64,000 nt of DNA from Flavobacteriales bacterium. GTDB taxonomy: Bacteria; Bacteroidota; Bacteroidia; Flavobacteriales_F; PHOS-HE28. The stretch covers positions 48,651 to 112,650 of the forward strand of contig JACJZG010000013.1 of NCBI GenBank assembly GCA_020635715.1. The letters are read 5' to 3'. The notes under the pieces are model-generated. The model was given only the letters and a program-made list of their open reading frames with translations, had not been told where the DNA came from and ran no database searches. Of the stretch, positions 15,886 through 24,605 are shown piece by piece (positions within the stretch are counted from its first letter, which is position 1; each line of letters starts with the position of its first letter). The position numbers were made by a program, and so were the translations under genes.

Positions 15886-16050
15886 ATGTGGCCAGTCCAG
15901 ACGTTGACATTGTTGCTCTGCCTCACCGATGAAGAACAGCTCTTCGCCCAGCGCGCTCCGGTGGAACCGGAACCTGTGCGCGTGGAGCAGGTGATTCAGG
16001 ATAAGCAGGAAGTGGAGGATGAAGGATCGGTCGCTTACCCGGCCGCTTGA
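15886..16050 (+). CDS. Small ORF, 54 residues, acidic C-terminal half
   Basis: ATG 15886 opens 54 codons to TGA 16048-16050. The first 15 residues are hydrophobic (MWPVQTLTLLLCLTD) and the rest is acidic (EPEPVRVEQVIQDKQEVEDEG), ending YPAA. No family is recognised. Support for a real gene: it fills most of an otherwise empty 397-base interval between folD and the SirB1-type gene, and a strong hairpin terminator follows 35 bases after its stop in the same orientation. The remaining bases of the interval (15740-15885) show only the short palindrome listed separately. Confidence 0.5.
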   Translation: MWPVQTLTLLLCLTDEEQLFAQRAPVEPEPVRVEQVIQDKQEVEDEGSVAYPAA

Positions 16051-16084
16051 TTGAACTGACCAGGACCTTGTCCTGTGTTCCGAA

Positions 16085-16126
16085 GACCCCGGTGCCGCCG
16101 CCTTGGTGCCGGGGTCGACCTTTTAA
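16085..16126 (+). terminator. Rho-independent-like terminator after the small ORF
   Basis: Arms GACCCCGGTGCC (16085-16096) and GGTGCCGGGGTC (16105-16116) form a stem of up to 12 pairs with two G-U wobbles around an 8-base loop, followed by TTTT at 16121-16124. It terminates plus-strand transcription before the convergent gene ending at 16137. Confidence 0.75.
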
Positions 16127-16136
16127 CAGGGCGGGA

Positions 16137-17033
16137 TCAGCGGCTTGTGCCCTCGCTCTTTCCCAGTAGGTCGCGCAGGCGTTCCAGGTCCGTGCTGCGC
16201 TGGCTGTCGCCGAGCTTCTCGTAGCTGTTGGCCAGGTTGTTCAGCTGCCGGCGGATGATATCGATGTTCGTGCACGGCGTGTAGAAGCTGGGCCGTGGCT
16301 CGATCTTCAGCTTCGCGAGGAACTCATTGATCTCGTTGCGCCCGAGGATATCGCCCTGGCTGAAGGCGTTCACATAGAAGAGCACGTTCTCCTCGCCCTG
16401 CTGCCCGTGGTCGGCCCCGCCGATGCTCTCCTCATCGAGGTAGGCGAGCACGAAGTGGTTCGGCAGGTTCACGCCGCGCATCGGCAGGTTCAGGTCCTCG
16501 GCGAGCACCTGGTAGATGATGGCCAAGGAGAGCGGATTGCCCTTGCGGCTGTCGAGCACCTCGTTGATGTAGCTGTTCTGCGGCGCGTGGTAATTGCGCT
16601 TGTTGCCCTTGAAGCCGTGCACCTGGAAGAAGATGTGATTGAACACGCGCACCTTCTCGAAGGCGGTGAGGCTGTCATTCAGCTCCAGCCAGATATCCTG
16701 CCGGATGGCCGCCAGGCGCGCCTTCACCTTCTGCTCATCCATGTCGGGATAGCGGTACCGGCTGATGATGAGCGCGCCTTCCAGCAGGTCGTCGCCGCCG
16801 CCCTCGCGCCAGGCGATGAGCCGTTCCGTGACACCGCTCAGGTGGATGGTCTCCAGGATATCCTCGATCCGGTCGCGGAACAGATCACCATGGTCCTCGA
16901 ACTCCCAGGCGCGCTCCAGGATGGGTACAACATCATCCCCAAGTGAGACGATGCGCTCGCGGACCTGGTCATAGACCTCCTGATCAGGGTCCTCGATCAA
17001 GGTGATCAGTGCTCGGATCTCGGTCTCGCTCAT
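16137..17033 (-). CDS. SirB1-type transglutaminase-like family protein
   Basis: 298-aa cytoplasmic protein of the SirB1/transglutaminase_9 family. N-terminal half: helical, HEAT-like (EIRALITLIEDPDQEVYDQVRERI). Centre: NHIFFQVHGFKGNKRNYHAPQNSYINEVLDSRKGNPLSLAIIYQVLAEDL, the signature block. It ends with a TPR-like helix pair (LNNLANSYEKLGDSQRSTDLERL). The exact activity is undefined, and many members lack a catalytic triad. Upstream, on the minus strand, 17066-17073 reads TATTTTCG, one base from TAnnTTTG. Confidence 0.88.
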   Translation of the reverse strand: MSETEIRALITLIEDPDQEVYDQVRERIVSLGDDVVPILERAWEFEDHGDLFRDRIEDILETIHLSGVTERLIAWREGGGDDLLEGALIISRYRYPDMDEQKVKARLAAIRQDIWLELNDSLTAFEKVRVFNHIFFQVHGFKGNKRNYHAPQNSYINEVLDSRKGNPLSLAIIYQVLAEDLNLPMRGVNLPNHFVLAYLDEESIGGADHGQQGEENVLFYVNAFSQGDILGRNEINEFLAKLKIEPRPSFYTPCTNIDIIRRQLNNLANSYEKLGDSQRSTDLERLRDLLGKSEGTSR

Positions 17034-17182
17034 GCTCGCTCCATTCGTTCAACAGCGGAACGCGACGAAAATATCCGCAGGGAGCGGCTGCCTTTGACCG
17101 ATCTGGCAGCATGTTTCAACCGGCGCGGGTTGAAGGCTCTCGAACAGGTGCGTGTGGACAGCCGTGTCCGGTCCGCCGCAGC

Positions 17183-18085
17183 TCAACCCGCCGTCACCCG
17201 GTGCAGCACTTCCTCGATCATGCGATCGATGGCACCATGATGGTCCTTGCTGTATTCCTTGCGTAGGCGATTGGCGACCACGGTGCACACCGTAGCGCAG
17301 CGATGGCCGAGCACACCGCCAAGGCCATATAGCGCGCTGGTCTCCATCTCGAAGTTGGTGCCACGCAGCCCATCATGCTCGAAGGCCGTGAAGCGCTCGT
17401 TCAACCCGTCCACACTGGGCAGGGCGCGCAACTGCCGCCCTTGCGGTGCATAGAACCCGCCACTGGTCATGGTGATGCCCACCGTGTTGTCGTGCCCCAG
17501 CGCGCTCACCAGTTCCTTGTCGCCGCCGGCCACATAGGGGTAGGGGAGGTTGTCGGGCCATTCGCTGTGATTCAGGAAGGCGTTGAGCAGGCGGATCTCC
17601 GCATCGGTGCTCTCGTAAGCGTAATAGTGCAGCACATTGTCCATGCCCACGCCGAACGCGCTCACGATGCGGCTGTCCACCGGGATATCCTCTTGCAAGG
17701 CGCCACACGTACCGAGTCGCACGATCCGCAGCGCGCGGTGCTCCTTGCGCGGCGTGCGGGTTACCAGGTCGATGTTGGCCAGCGCATCGAGCTCGTTGAG
17801 CACGATGTCGATGTTGTCCGTTCCGATACCGGTGCTGAGCGCGGTGATGTGCGTGCCGCGCAGCACGCCGGTGTGCGCCACGAATTCGCGGTTCTGCACC
17901 TTGTGCTCCACCTGCTCGAAGTGGCGGCTGATCAGTTCCACACGGCCCTGATCTCCCACCACAAGAACGATATCGCCCAGGTTCTCCGGTCGCAGGGCAA
18001 TGTGGTACACCGAGCCATCCGGGTTCAGGATCAACTCGCTGGGAGGAATGATGGTACCTGCTGGTGTGAGCGTGATGGGGTGCAT
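17183..18085 (-). CDS. Nucleoside phosphorylase (uridine phosphorylase-like)
   Basis: 300-aa member of the PNP/UDP phosphorylase family, which cleaves nucleosides with phosphate in salvage. Motifs: DIVLVVGDQGRV at the phosphate-binding loop, THITALSTGIGTDNIDIVLNEL, then RIVRLGTCGALQEDIPVDS and the substrate-site NFEMETSALYGLGGVLGHRC. This layout suits uridine phosphorylase-like enzymes; substrate preference is inferred only. ATG at 18085 gives the natural N-terminus. It is followed downstream, 149 bases away on the same strand, by the SirB1-type gene. Confidence 0.88.
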   Translation of the reverse strand: MHPITLTPAGTIIPPSELILNPDGSVYHIALRPENLGDIVLVVGDQGRVELISRHFEQVEHKVQNREFVAHTGVLRGTHITALSTGIGTDNIDIVLNELDALANIDLVTRTPRKEHRALRIVRLGTCGALQEDIPVDSRIVSAFGVGMDNVLHYYAYESTDAEIRLLNAFLNHSEWPDNLPYPYVAGGDKELVSALGHDNTVGITMTSGGFYAPQGRQLRALPSVDGLNERFTAFEHDGLRGTNFEMETSALYGLGGVLGHRCATVCTVVANRLRKEYSKDHHGAIDRMIEEVLHRVTAG

Positions 18086-18139
18086 GGTGCAAAGGAAGGG
18101 GAATGGATCGGCGACGCTGAGGGGGAAGAATAACGGGAC

Positions 18140-18853
18140 CTACTGCTGCGCGAACACCTTCTGGAGCAGGGCCGTGGCGCGAGCGGCCGGATCCTGGCGG
18201 ATCTTCTTCTCCTCATCGGCGAGCAGCAGGAAGAGACCGTCCATGGCCTTCGTGGTCACGTAAGCGTTCAGGTCGGGATCCACCGCCTTGCCGCCCGTGA
18301 GCAGTGACGCGGTGTTGTACGCATTGGCCACCGGCGTCCAATAGCTGGTGAGCGCCACCTGCTGGGTGGCCTTCTCCACCACGGGCGTGAACTTGGCGCG
18401 CAGGGCCTCGCTCGTCTTCTCACGCAGGAAGTTGGTCGCCGCGTTCTCACCGCCGCGCAACAGGTTGAAGCCGTCCTGGATGCTCATGTTCGTGATCGCG
18501 TCCACGAACACCGGCACCGCCTCCTTGGCCGCTTCCTCGGCCGCCTTGTTCATGGTGTGCTCGAAGTCCTCCACCGGCTTCTTGATGCCCAGGTCCATGA
18601 GCGTGTTCTTCACCTTCATCGCCTCGGCAGGGAAGGGGATGCGGATGCGCGCGTCGTTCCAGAAGCCGTCCACCACGCTCGCCTTTTCCACGCTCCGCTC
18701 CGTACCCAGGCGCAGGGCTTCCTTCAGGCCGCTTATCACCTCCTCATTGGACAAGGCGGTGTTCGAGGGCAGGGAGTTCAATACGTTCTGCATGTCCTGC
18801 GGTGAGCAGGAGAACAGGCAGACGAGCAGGAGGGCGGCGGCGGTCTTCTTCAT
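18140..18853 (-). CDS. DUF4197 lipoprotein
   Basis: 237-aa protein with a lipoprotein signal peptide (MKKTAAALLLVCLFSCS, Cys 16 as lipidation site). The body matches DUF4197: VISGLKEALRLGTERSVEKAS, then GFWNDARIRIPFPAEAMKVK and FLREKTSEALRAKFTPVVEKA. Function unknown; widespread in Bacteroidota and Proteobacteria, probably outer-membrane or periplasmic. Its start overlaps the stop of the upstream thioesterase gene by 4 bases, so the two are co-translated. Confidence 0.9.
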   Translation of the reverse strand: MKKTAAALLLVCLFSCSPQDMQNVLNSLPSNTALSNEEVISGLKEALRLGTERSVEKASVVDGFWNDARIRIPFPAEAMKVKNTLMDLGIKKPVEDFEHTMNKAAEEAAKEAVPVFVDAITNMSIQDGFNLLRGGENAATNFLREKTSEALRAKFTPVVEKATQQVALTSYWTPVANAYNTASLLTGGKAVDPDLNAYVTTKAMDGLFLLLADEEKKIRQDPAARATALLQKVFAQQ

Positions 18854-19263
18854 TCAATGACGAGTTCTTCCAGGGCAAGGCGCCACGGACCGGGCACGGC
18901 GATGGACTTGTCCGTGGTGTAGTCATAGCACACCATCACGCTCCGGCCTTCGGCACAGATCCCGGGCTTCGGTCCGCCCACGCGACGTATGGCGTAGAGC
19001 AGGTCGAAGCTCTTGTTGCCGATGGTGCCGCACCAGGCCTCGGCTTCGATACGGTCGGTGAGGTGCACGGGCATGCGATAGTCCACTTCGTTGCGGGCCA
19101 GGATCAGACCCTCCTTGCGCCAGTCGTGCTCAGGGGCGATGAAGCCTTGCAACAGGGCCATGCGTGCCAGCTCGAACCACTGCAGGTACACCGCATTATG
19201 CACATGCCGGGCCATGTCCACATCGGCGAAACGGATCTGCACCGGCACCTTCTGCACGCTCAT
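18850..19263 (-). CDS. Acyl-CoA thioesterase (4HBT/hot-dog fold)
   Basis: 137-aa hot-dog-fold protein. The N-terminal RFADVDMARHVHNAVYLQWFELARM carries the conserved Asp and the H-N-x-x-Y active-site pattern of 4HBT-type acyl-CoA thioesterases. It continues LILARNEVDYRMPVHLTDRIEAEAW and ends GPWRLALEELVIE. Likely hydrolyses acyl-CoA or a hydroxybenzoyl-like thioester in the cytoplasm; the substrate is not predictable from sequence. It overlaps its neighbours on both sides by 4 bases, so it lies in a tight operon with the hypothetical upstream and the DUF4197 lipoprotein downstream. Confidence 0.9.
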   Translation of the reverse strand: MSVQKVPVQIRFADVDMARHVHNAVYLQWFELARMALLQGFIAPEHDWRKEGLILARNEVDYRMPVHLTDRIEAEAWCGTIGNKSFDLLYAIRRVGGPKPGICAEGRSVMVCYDYTTDKSIAVPGPWRLALEELVIE

Positions 19264-19661
19264 GTAATGGGGTTGAGGGTGACGCTGAACACCGTGATGC
19301 TGTTCGGGTCCCGATCAAAGAAGAGCTTGTCCAGGGCCTCCATGATGTTCTTCGCACGGAAGTAGGACGTCTGCAGGCTCCCTTCGCCACGCGCGCTCCA
19401 CTGGATGGTGTACGACCCGGTGCGCTCCTTGTACGTCTTCACGTAATCGAGCATCGCCCGCAGGGCGTCCACCTTGTCGCTCCCGCTGGTCTGCTGGAAC
19501 AGGAAGCTCTGGTTGTGGCGCGGGTTCAGGGTGATGACGAACAACTTCGTGACGGGACCTACCTCGTCGAAGTTGAACACCAGGCTGTCCGGGCCGAGGC
19601 CGATGTAATCCGCGATCTCCTTCTGGTAGCGGGCGATCTCCAGGTTCTTGTCCCTTGTCAT
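19260..19661 (-). CDS. Conserved hypothetical protein
   Basis: 133-aa soluble protein that I cannot assign. Composition and length look like a compact alpha/beta domain: KNLEIARYQKEIADYIGLGPDSLVF, LFVITLNPRHNQSFLFQQT, TGSYTIQWSARGEGSLQTSYF, ending with ITVFSVTLNPIT. The two LNP motifs at the ends of beta strands are notable. It overlaps the thioesterase by 4 bases and follows the CapD-like gene by 16 bases, so it belongs to that operon. Confidence 0.75.
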   Translation of the reverse strand: MTRDKNLEIARYQKEIADYIGLGPDSLVFNFDEVGPVTKLFVITLNPRHNQSFLFQQTSGSDKVDALRAMLDYVKTYKERTGSYTIQWSARGEGSLQTSYFRAKNIMEALDKLFFDRDPNSITVFSVTLNPIT

Positions 19662-19677
19662 GCGCTTCGGGCCGCGC

Positions 19678-21564
19678 TCAGGCCGTGGTTCCAGGCTCGG
19701 TGGCGGGCGGGTCGAAGGTACTGTACACCGAATTGTGGCTCCGGTACTCGGGCACGAGCTCCTTCAGGATGCGCACCATGTCCGCGGCATCCGGCGCGCT
19801 GGCAAGGCGGTCCACCGCACCCAGGACCAGTGTGGGGTCGGCGGCGCGCACCTTGCCAATGAGGATGCGCGGATGGTGCGTGGGCAGGGTGTTCTCCGCC
19901 GTGGCGAGGAGTTCCTCATACAGCTTCTCGCCGGGGCGAAGGCCTGTGTGTACGATGGCGATGTCCCGGCCGGGTTCGCGCCCGCTCAACCTGATCATGC
20001 GCTCAGCCAGGTCGGCGATACGCACCGGCTCGCCCATGTCGAACACGAAGATCTCGCCGCCCTTGCCCATGGTGGCGGCCTCGAGCACCAGTCGGCATGC
20101 TTCCGGTATGGTCATGAAGAAGCGCGTCACCTCCGGATGGGTGAGGGTGACCGGACCTCCAGCGGCGATCTGGCGCCGGAATAGGGGTATCACGGAGCCG
20201 CTGCTGCCCAGCACGTTGCCGAAGCGGGTGGTGATGAAACGTGGTGCCCGCAGCATTGTGGCGGTCAGGCTGGTGACCACCATTTCCGCAACGCGCTTGC
20301 TGGCACCCATCACACTTGTCGGGTTCACCGCCTTGTCCGTGCTAACCAGCACGAAGTCCTCCACGCCATGGGTGCAGGCCAGTTCGGCCACGGTACGCGT
20401 GCCGAGGATGTTCGTGCGCACCGCTTCCTGCGGCTGTGCTTCCATCAGTGGCACATGTTTATACGCGGCGGCATGGAACACCACCTGGGGAAGGCATTCC
20501 GCAAAGACCTTGTCCATCGACCAACGGTCGCGTACATCAGCGATGCGCACATCCAGTGGCGCCGTGGCGGTCGCGCGCAACTCGGTCTCCACGTCGTACA
20601 AGCCGGATTCAGCGATGTCCACCAGGATGAGCTGTTCCAGTTGCATACGGGCGAGCTGCCGGGCCAGCTCACTCCCGATGGAACCGGCGGCACCGGTCAC
20701 CAGAACACGGTTCCCCTTGAAACGCGCGCGCACCTCCGCATCATCCAGCTGGATCACCGCCCTGCCCAGCAGGTCCTCGATCCGGACCTCCTTGATCTGC
20801 CCGGTGCTCAGTTGCCCGTTGATCCAGTTGCTCACCGGCGGTATCGTCAGCACGCGCACCTTGGCGGCCATCGCGGCATCCACCACGCGTCGCCGGTTCT
20901 CCGGATCGGGGGACTGGATGGCGATGATCACCTCGTCCACCTCGCCCTGCGCCAGGAGCTCGGTAAGAGCCGATGTGGAAAGCACGGGCCTTCCTTCCAA
21001 GCGCTTCCCCGTCTTGTTGGGGTCATCATCCACGAACGCCACCACTTCATAGCGCACGCTGCCCTCGCGCTCCAGCGTTCGTTTGGTGATGAGGCCTGCG
21101 GCACCAGCGCCATGGATCACCACGTTCACACGGTCCTTTCCAGCCCCACGGGACCGCAGATGCAGCAGCTTGAACCCGATCCGCACCACGATCAGCGCCA
21201 TGGCCGTGGCCATGAAGTCGATCACGATCACCGAGGTGGGCAGGAAGTAATACCCGTCGAACGCGAAGTAGCGGACGGCACCAACGATGAGGAAGGTCAC
21301 CGAACCCGCGAGCACCGTAAGGAAGATGCGACGGGCATCCTCGGTGCTGGTATGGCGCACCATCATGCGCTGCAGGCCCGCGATCAGGAAGGACCCGATC
21401 CGTACGGCCAGGTAAATGGGCAGCACCGGAAGCAGCAGGTCCACCTCCTGCGCGGGCACCTGGAAGTTGAACCGGAGCAGATAAGCCGTGGTGAGCGCCA
21501 GCAGGCAGAGCACCACATCGATCACCAGGATGCCCCAGCGCGGAAAGAGTCTCAGACCGGTCAT
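19678..21564 (-). CDS. CapD/WbpM-like polysaccharide biosynthesis dehydratase
   Basis: 628-aa inner-membrane nucleotide-sugar 4,6-dehydratase or epimerase for surface polysaccharide or glycan synthesis. Four hydrophobic N-terminal helices (to about residue 130), a CoA/NAD-binding-like domain (VVIHGAGAAGLITKR), then the catalytic Rossmann domain with VLVTGAAGSIGSELARQ. FHAAAYKHVPLME and VLVSTDKAVNPTSVMGASKR follow, as in the PglF/WbpM family. The start at 21564 (MTGLRLFPRW) was chosen because it precedes the first membrane helix; a longer in-frame extension is unlikely. Divergent from the glycosyltransferase at 21629. Confidence 0.93.
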   Translation of the reverse strand: MTGLRLFPRWGILVIDVVLCLLALTTAYLLRFNFQVPAQEVDLLLPVLPIYLAVRIGSFLIAGLQRMMVRHTSTEDARRIFLTVLAGSVTFLIVGAVRYFAFDGYYFLPTSVIVIDFMATAMALIVVRIGFKLLHLRSRGAGKDRVNVVIHGAGAAGLITKRTLEREGSVRYEVVAFVDDDPNKTGKRLEGRPVLSTSALTELLAQGEVDEVIIAIQSPDPENRRRVVDAAMAAKVRVLTIPPVSNWINGQLSTGQIKEVRIEDLLGRAVIQLDDAEVRARFKGNRVLVTGAAGSIGSELARQLARMQLEQLILVDIAESGLYDVETELRATATAPLDVRIADVRDRWSMDKVFAECLPQVVFHAAAYKHVPLMEAQPQEAVRTNILGTRTVAELACTHGVEDFVLVSTDKAVNPTSVMGASKRVAEMVVTSLTATMLRAPRFITTRFGNVLGSSGSVIPLFRRQIAAGGPVTLTHPEVTRFFMTIPEACRLVLEAATMGKGGEIFVFDMGEPVRIADLAERMIRLSGREPGRDIAIVHTGLRPGEKLYEELLATAENTLPTHHPRILIGKVRAADPTLVLGAVDRLASAPDAADMVRILKELVPEYRSHNSVYSTFDPPATEPGTTA

Positions 21565-21628
21565 GCGAGGCGGGAAAGATAGCCGAGCCCTGCACAACGC
21601 CCGGCCGCCTTTCTTTGCAGCTCGACCC

Positions 21629-22729
21629 ATGCCACGGATCCTGTTCGTCGCTGCCCATCGTCCGGACCGGTCCCCGAGCCAGCGGTACCGCTTCGAACAG
21701 TTCACCCAATATTGGGCATCGCAGGGGTTCACCTTTGAATATGCCTGGCTGATCGGACCGGAGGAGGACCGGGTGTTCTACTCCCCGGGTCATGTCCTGG
21801 CCAAGACGGGCATCTTCATGAAGAGCTGGAGGCGCCGGGCCCGGCAGGTGGCACGTGCCCGTGAGTTCGATCTTGTGATCGTGCAGCGCGAAGCGTTCAT
21901 GACCGGGAGCACGCGCTTCGAGCGCAGACTGGCCGCGAGCGGGGTGCCCCTGATCTACGACTTCGACGACGCCATCTGGCGCATGGATGTGAGCGACGCC
22001 AACCGGAACCTGCGTTGGCTGAAGGACCCCGCGAAGACCTCACGCATCATCGGCCTGGCGGACCTCGTGATCGCCGGGAACGACCACCTGGGCGACTATG
22101 CCCGACGCTTCAACGACCGGGTGGAGGTCATACCCACCGTGATCGACACGGACCAGTACACGGCCACACCGGGCGCGACGCGAGCCGATGGAAAGGTGGT
22201 GATCGGGTGGACCGGCAGCTACACCAGTTTGGCCCACCTGCGCAAGGAACTGCCCATGCTGCGCGAGCTGCATGCGCAATGGGGCGACCGGATCCTCTTC
22301 CGGATCATCAGTGATCGGGACCTCATAGCCCCGGACCTACCGATCGAGAACGTTCGATGGAGCAGCGCCACCGAGGTACGGGACCTTCAGGACATCGATA
22401 TCGGCATCATGCCCCTGCCTGATGATGAGTGGAGCAGGGGGAAGTGCGGTTTCAAGGGGCTCCAGTACATGGGCATGGGCAAGGCGGTGGTCCTTGGACG
22501 CGTGGGCGTGAACAGGACCATCGTTCAGGAAGGCGTGAACGGCTTGCTCGCGGGGGATCAGCAGGAATGGTTGAACGCGCTGGGACAGCTCATCGCGAGT
22601 AGCGACCTTCGCACCCGCTTGGGTACCGCCGCCCGGCGGACCGTGGAGGAGAAGTACTCGGTGCGCGCCTGGCGCGATCGGTACCTGGAGCTCTTCCGAG
22701 GCTTGCTATCCGAGCGAATGAAACACTGA
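21629..22729 (+). CDS. Glycosyltransferase family 4-like
   Basis: 366-aa GT-B fold glycosyltransferase. N-terminal half: ILFVAAHRPDRSPSQRYRFEQFTQYW and DFDDAIWRMD; C-terminal half: VVIGWTGSYTSLAHLRKELPMLREL and SRGKCGFKGLQYMGMGKAVVL, with the nucleotide-sugar binding E-x7-E region adapted. ATG 21629 starts the first Rossmann strand. The TTTCTTTG box at 21610-21617 (one base off TAnnTTTG) is a candidate promoter. Divergent from the CapD-like dehydratase, so both probably serve the same cell-surface glycan pathway; donor and acceptor unknown. Confidence 0.9.
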   Translation: MPRILFVAAHRPDRSPSQRYRFEQFTQYWASQGFTFEYAWLIGPEEDRVFYSPGHVLAKTGIFMKSWRRRARQVARAREFDLVIVQREAFMTGSTRFERRLAASGVPLIYDFDDAIWRMDVSDANRNLRWLKDPAKTSRIIGLADLVIAGNDHLGDYARRFNDRVEVIPTVIDTDQYTATPGATRADGKVVIGWTGSYTSLAHLRKELPMLRELHAQWGDRILFRIISDRDLIAPDLPIENVRWSSATEVRDLQDIDIGIMPLPDDEWSRGKCGFKGLQYMGMGKAVVLGRVGVNRTIVQEGVNGLLAGDQQEWLNALGQLIASSDLRTRLGTAARRTVEEKYSVRAWRDRYLELFRGLLSERMKH

Positions 22730-22737
22730 ACAAGAAC

Positions 22738-23850
22738 ATGGGATCGACCACCGAACTCAAACACACCGCCCTGGCCCACGTGCACGAAGCACTAGGTGCC
22801 AAGATGGTCCCCTTCGCAGGCTACCTCATGCCGGTGCAATACACCGGCGTCAACGACGAACACCACGCCGTGCGCAACGCAGTGGGGGTGTTCGATGTGA
22901 GCCACATGGGCGAATTCCTGGTCCGTGGACCGGGCGCGCTGGACCTCATCCAGCGGATCACGAGCAACGACGCAAGCAAGCTCACCGTTGGCAAGGTGCA
23001 GTACAGCTGCATGCCCAACGGCAAGGGTGGCATCGTGGACGACCTCCTCGTGTACCGCATGCAACATCAGGACGATCACCATTACGTGCTCGTCGTGAAC
23101 GCCAGCAACATCAAGAAGGACTGGGATTGGATCCAGCAGCACAACACCTTTGACGCGCAATTGGAGGACATCAGTGACCACATGTCGCTGCTCGCGGTCC
23201 AGGGCCCGAAAGCGGTGGACACCTTGCGGCCGCTGTTCAAGGAGGATATCGCCGCCATGCCTTACTACACGGCCATGTATGCCGAAATGAAGGACGTGGG
23301 CCTGGTGCTGATCAGCACCACGGGCTACACCGGGGCTGGTGGCTACGAGATCTACATGCCGAACCCGCTGGCCGAAAAGGCCTGGAAGGTCGTGTTCGAG
23401 TCGGGTGCAGCCTACGGGATCAAGCCAGCTGGGCTGGCCGCGCGCGACACCCTGCGCCTGGAGATGGGTTTCTGCCTGTACGGCAACGACATCGACGACA
23501 GCACCTCGCCCATCGAGGCGGGTCTCGGCTGGATCACCAAGTTCACCAAGGACTTTGTGGATGCACCGGTACTGAAGGCACAGAAGGAGGCGGGCGTGAA
23601 GCGGAAGCTGGTCGGTTTCGAACTGGTGGAGCGCGGCATCCCCCGGCACGACCATCCGGTGCTGAACGAAGCCGGTGAAGTGGTGGGCAGGGTGACCAGT
23701 GGTACCATGAGCCCCACCTTGCAGAAGCCCATCGGCATGGCCTACGTGCCTGCCAGCATGGCCGTCGAAGGCGGTCATCTTTGGGTGGATATCCGTGGCA
23801 AGGCTTTGAAAGGTGTGGTCGTGAAGCTACCTTTCCTCGGCAAGCCCTAG
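22738..23850 (+). CDS. gcvT: Aminomethyltransferase, glycine cleavage T protein
   Basis: 370-aa T protein of the glycine cleavage system, which transfers the aminomethyl carbon from H protein to tetrahydrofolate. Seen: VPFAGYLMPVQYTGVNDEHHAVRNAVGVFDVSHMGEFLV, VQYSCMPNGKGGIVDDLLVYR and GYTGAGGYEIYMP, ending in VTSGTMSPTLQKPIGMAYVP. It is 8 bases after the glycosyltransferase, and its TAG stop is directly followed by the ComB start codon (zero gap), implying one transcript. Partners gcvP and gcvH are not in the window. Confidence 0.97.
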   Translation: MGSTTELKHTALAHVHEALGAKMVPFAGYLMPVQYTGVNDEHHAVRNAVGVFDVSHMGEFLVRGPGALDLIQRITSNDASKLTVGKVQYSCMPNGKGGIVDDLLVYRMQHQDDHHYVLVVNASNIKKDWDWIQQHNTFDAQLEDISDHMSLLAVQGPKAVDTLRPLFKEDIAAMPYYTAMYAEMKDVGLVLISTTGYTGAGGYEIYMPNPLAEKAWKVVFESGAAYGIKPAGLAARDTLRLEMGFCLYGNDIDDSTSPIEAGLGWITKFTKDFVDAPVLKAQKEAGVKRKLVGFELVERGIPRHDHPVLNEAGEVVGRVTSGTMSPTLQKPIGMAYVPASMAVEGGHLWVDIRGKALKGVVVKLPFLGKP

Positions 23851-24603
23851 ATGCAGGAGATCCCCAACAACGAATACAGGTACCGGGTGGAGGTCTGCTT
23901 CTCACCCGGGCAGTACGACCTGTACGCGCCGGACATGGGGATCGTCGTGGTGATCGACGTGCTGCGCGCCACCAGCGCCATGGTGGCGGCCTTCGAGAAC
24001 GGGGTGGACCGGATCATCCCGGTGGCCACCATCGAAGAGGCGGCCCAGTACATCGGCCGCAAAGGCTTCATCGCGGCGGCCGAACGCAATGGCGAGGTGG
24101 TGCAAGGGTTCGCCTACGGGAACTCACCGCTGGCCTATGTCGGTCAGGACCTGCGGGGACAGACCATCGTAATGACCACCACCAACGGGACCAAGGCCAT
24201 CAACCTGGCCAAAAAAGCGCGCACCCTGGTCGTCGGCTCGTTCCTGAACCTCACCGCATTGAGCGATTGGTTGGTGCAGCAGAACGACAACATCCTGCTG
24301 CTCTGCTCCGGCTGGAAGGACAAGTTCAACCTGGAGGACAGCGTATTCGCGGGAGCGGTGATGGAACGGCTGTTGGAGAGCGGTAAATTCGGGGTTGAAG
24401 AGGATAGCAGCATTGCGGCGAAGTACATGTACATGAGCGCTCGGGACAACTTCCTGAGCATCCTGAAGGCGGCACCGCGCAGGAGGCGCATCGAACAGTT
24501 GCAGCTGCTTCCCGACGTCAAGTACTGCCTCACCCCGGATCAGAGCGACAAGATCCCGGTACTGCGCGATGGTGAACTGGTCCTTATGAACGGCAAGTCC
24601 TGA
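23851..24603 (+). CDS. comB: 2-phosphosulfolactate phosphatase-like protein ComB
   Basis: 250-aa ComB-family phosphatase. ComB dephosphorylates 2-phosphosulfolactate in coenzyme M synthesis of methanogens. Bacterial homologues, common in Bacteroidota, have an unclear physiological substrate. Motifs: VEVCFSPGQYDLY, VVVIDVLRATSAMVAAFENGV, then FIAAAERNGEVVQGFAYGNSP, TTTNGTKAINLAKKA and LLLCSGWKDKFNLEDSVFAGAV. ATG 23851 follows the gcvT stop with no gap. Only three bases separate it from the next gene, so the three are likely an operon. Confidence 0.9.
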   Translation: MQEIPNNEYRYRVEVCFSPGQYDLYAPDMGIVVVIDVLRATSAMVAAFENGVDRIIPVATIEEAAQYIGRKGFIAAAERNGEVVQGFAYGNSPLAYVGQDLRGQTIVMTTTNGTKAINLAKKARTLVVGSFLNLTALSDWLVQQNDNILLLCSGWKDKFNLEDSVFAGAVMERLLESGKFGVEEDSSIAAKYMYMSARDNFLSILKAAPRRRRIEQLQLLPDVKYCLTPDQSDKIPVLRDGELVLMNGKS

Positions 24604-24605
24604 AC

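Noticed and set aside
19655..21052. 465-codon plus-strand ORF inside the CapD-like gene
   Set aside because: Ser/Arg-rich low-complexity translation opposite a gene with complete catalytic motifs; antisense artefact.
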